Assembly (NCBI GenBank): GCA_030427885.1
Contig: JAUICM010000010.1
Span: 40,725-104,724 of the forward strand
Direction of reading: 5' to 3'
DNA: 64,000 nucleotides
From: Rhodothermia bacterium
Lineage (GTDB): Bacteria > Bacteroidota > Rhodothermia > Balneolales > Balneolaceae
How positions within the stretch are numbered: position 1 is the stretch's first letter; every line of letters begins with the position of its first letter. Made by a program: the position numbers and the translations under genes. Below, one piece after another: positions 63,809-64,000 of this stretch. A model generated the notes under the pieces. It worked only from the letters and a program-made list of their open reading frames with translations, made no database searches and was not told the origin of the DNA.

Positions 63809-64000
63809 ATGAAATCTCTGAAGTCTCTATTCGCTATGCTCGCTCTTGTATCTGTTACCTTCGCTTGTGCTTCTGTAACCGATGCCTCTATCTCTGACGC
63901 TCCTGATGTGGACGGAACCGAAATCACTGCTCCTGGCGATGATGCCGTATTCAACGGTGCCAGCGATCCTGAGCCAATCGTTCCAAGACCTAAAATCTAA
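63809..64000 (+). CDS. Short acidic secreted peptide
   Basis: 63 aa, complete (stop at 63998-64000). N-terminal signal MKSLKSLFAMLALVSVTFAC with a Cys at 20 that resembles but does not match a lipobox. The mature part is Asp/Pro-rich (SDAPDVDGTEITAPGDDAVFNG, SDPEPIVPRPKI) and could be a disordered cell-surface peptide. No family recognised. It lies divergent from the sigma factor. Confidence 0.6.
   Translation: MKSLKSLFAMLALVSVTFACASVTDASISDAPDVDGTEITAPGDDAVFNGASDPEPIVPRPKI

Overview
The window is a dense bacterial chromosome segment of moderate GC. No rRNA or tRNA gene and no prophage was recognised. The gene set points to the Bacteroidota/Balneolota group, and Balneolota (a Balneola- or Gracilimonas-like marine or saline bacterium) is my best guess. 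The evidence is a DUF6090 protein, DUF2911 and DUF6567-like proteins, a three-gene sdhCAB operon with a single five-helix cytochrome subunit, the menaquinone-type methyltransferase, the PxMD form of the CoaC motif, and start codons that mostly lack a Shine-Dalgarno sequence. The lineage is an inference.

Layout. 1-880: truncated helical-repeat gene. 981-6464: branched-chain amino acid operon ilvD-ilvB-ilvN-ilvC, preceded by a leader peptide rich in Ile/Val/Leu and a terminator with a competing antiterminator, i.e. a ribosome-mediated attenuator. 6465-14680: accessory region of palindromic repeats and small or single-domain genes (GIY-YIG-like, DUF6090, DUF1801, TAP-type lipoprotein hydrolase, DUF1456, DUF1275, DUF1059-like, GNAT), including two paralogous glycine-zipper microproteins. 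14669-20001: amino-sugar locus with a GH109-type protein, a sodium/solute symporter, a nucleotidyltransferase and an N-acetylhexosamine-kinase-like enzyme, which together suggest GalNAc/GlcNAc release, import, C1 phosphorylation and nucleotide activation. 20030-24245: YjdI ferredoxin, GNAT, threonine deaminase (which feeds the ilv operon), an orphan secreted protein and a class V aminotransferase. 24264-25085: five tandem 154-bp copies of a palindromic element. 25118-36454: DUF2911, sdhCAB, YigZ, radical SAM, a LolA-like protein, cobalamin adenosyltransferase, SGNH-TPR protein, GlmM, MsrB. 36561-39708: DinB-like protein and a carbamoyltransferase-DUF5989-SxtJ set. 39835-42855: conserved yicC-gmk-rpoZ-coaBC cluster. 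42860-46461: multi-PAS histidine-kinase-like protein with an eroded ATPase domain, then a membrane-anchored protein and a lipase. 46673-51584: leftward run comF, membrane protein, phosphatase, menG, fabZ, panB, surE. 51681-57248: RodZ-like protein, ligA, ald, membrane protein, ThuA lipoprotein. 57322-60165: ada, an IS200-like/RAYT transposase with an inverted REP pair, a leftover 3-prime end of a second ada/ogt gene, and an AT-rich SIR2-like gene. 60162-64000: acs, a DUF6992-like membrane protein, a sigma-70 family factor and a short acidic secreted peptide.

The most interesting items are the ilv attenuator, the 154-bp tandem palindrome array with its dispersed relatives, the RAYT/REP pair next to a disrupted ada end, the SIR2-like gene beside it, the amino-sugar salvage locus, the DUF5989 gene hidden between the carbamoyltransferase and SxtJ, the glycine-zipper pair, and the degenerate kinase. 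I did not find a clear multi-gene defence system.
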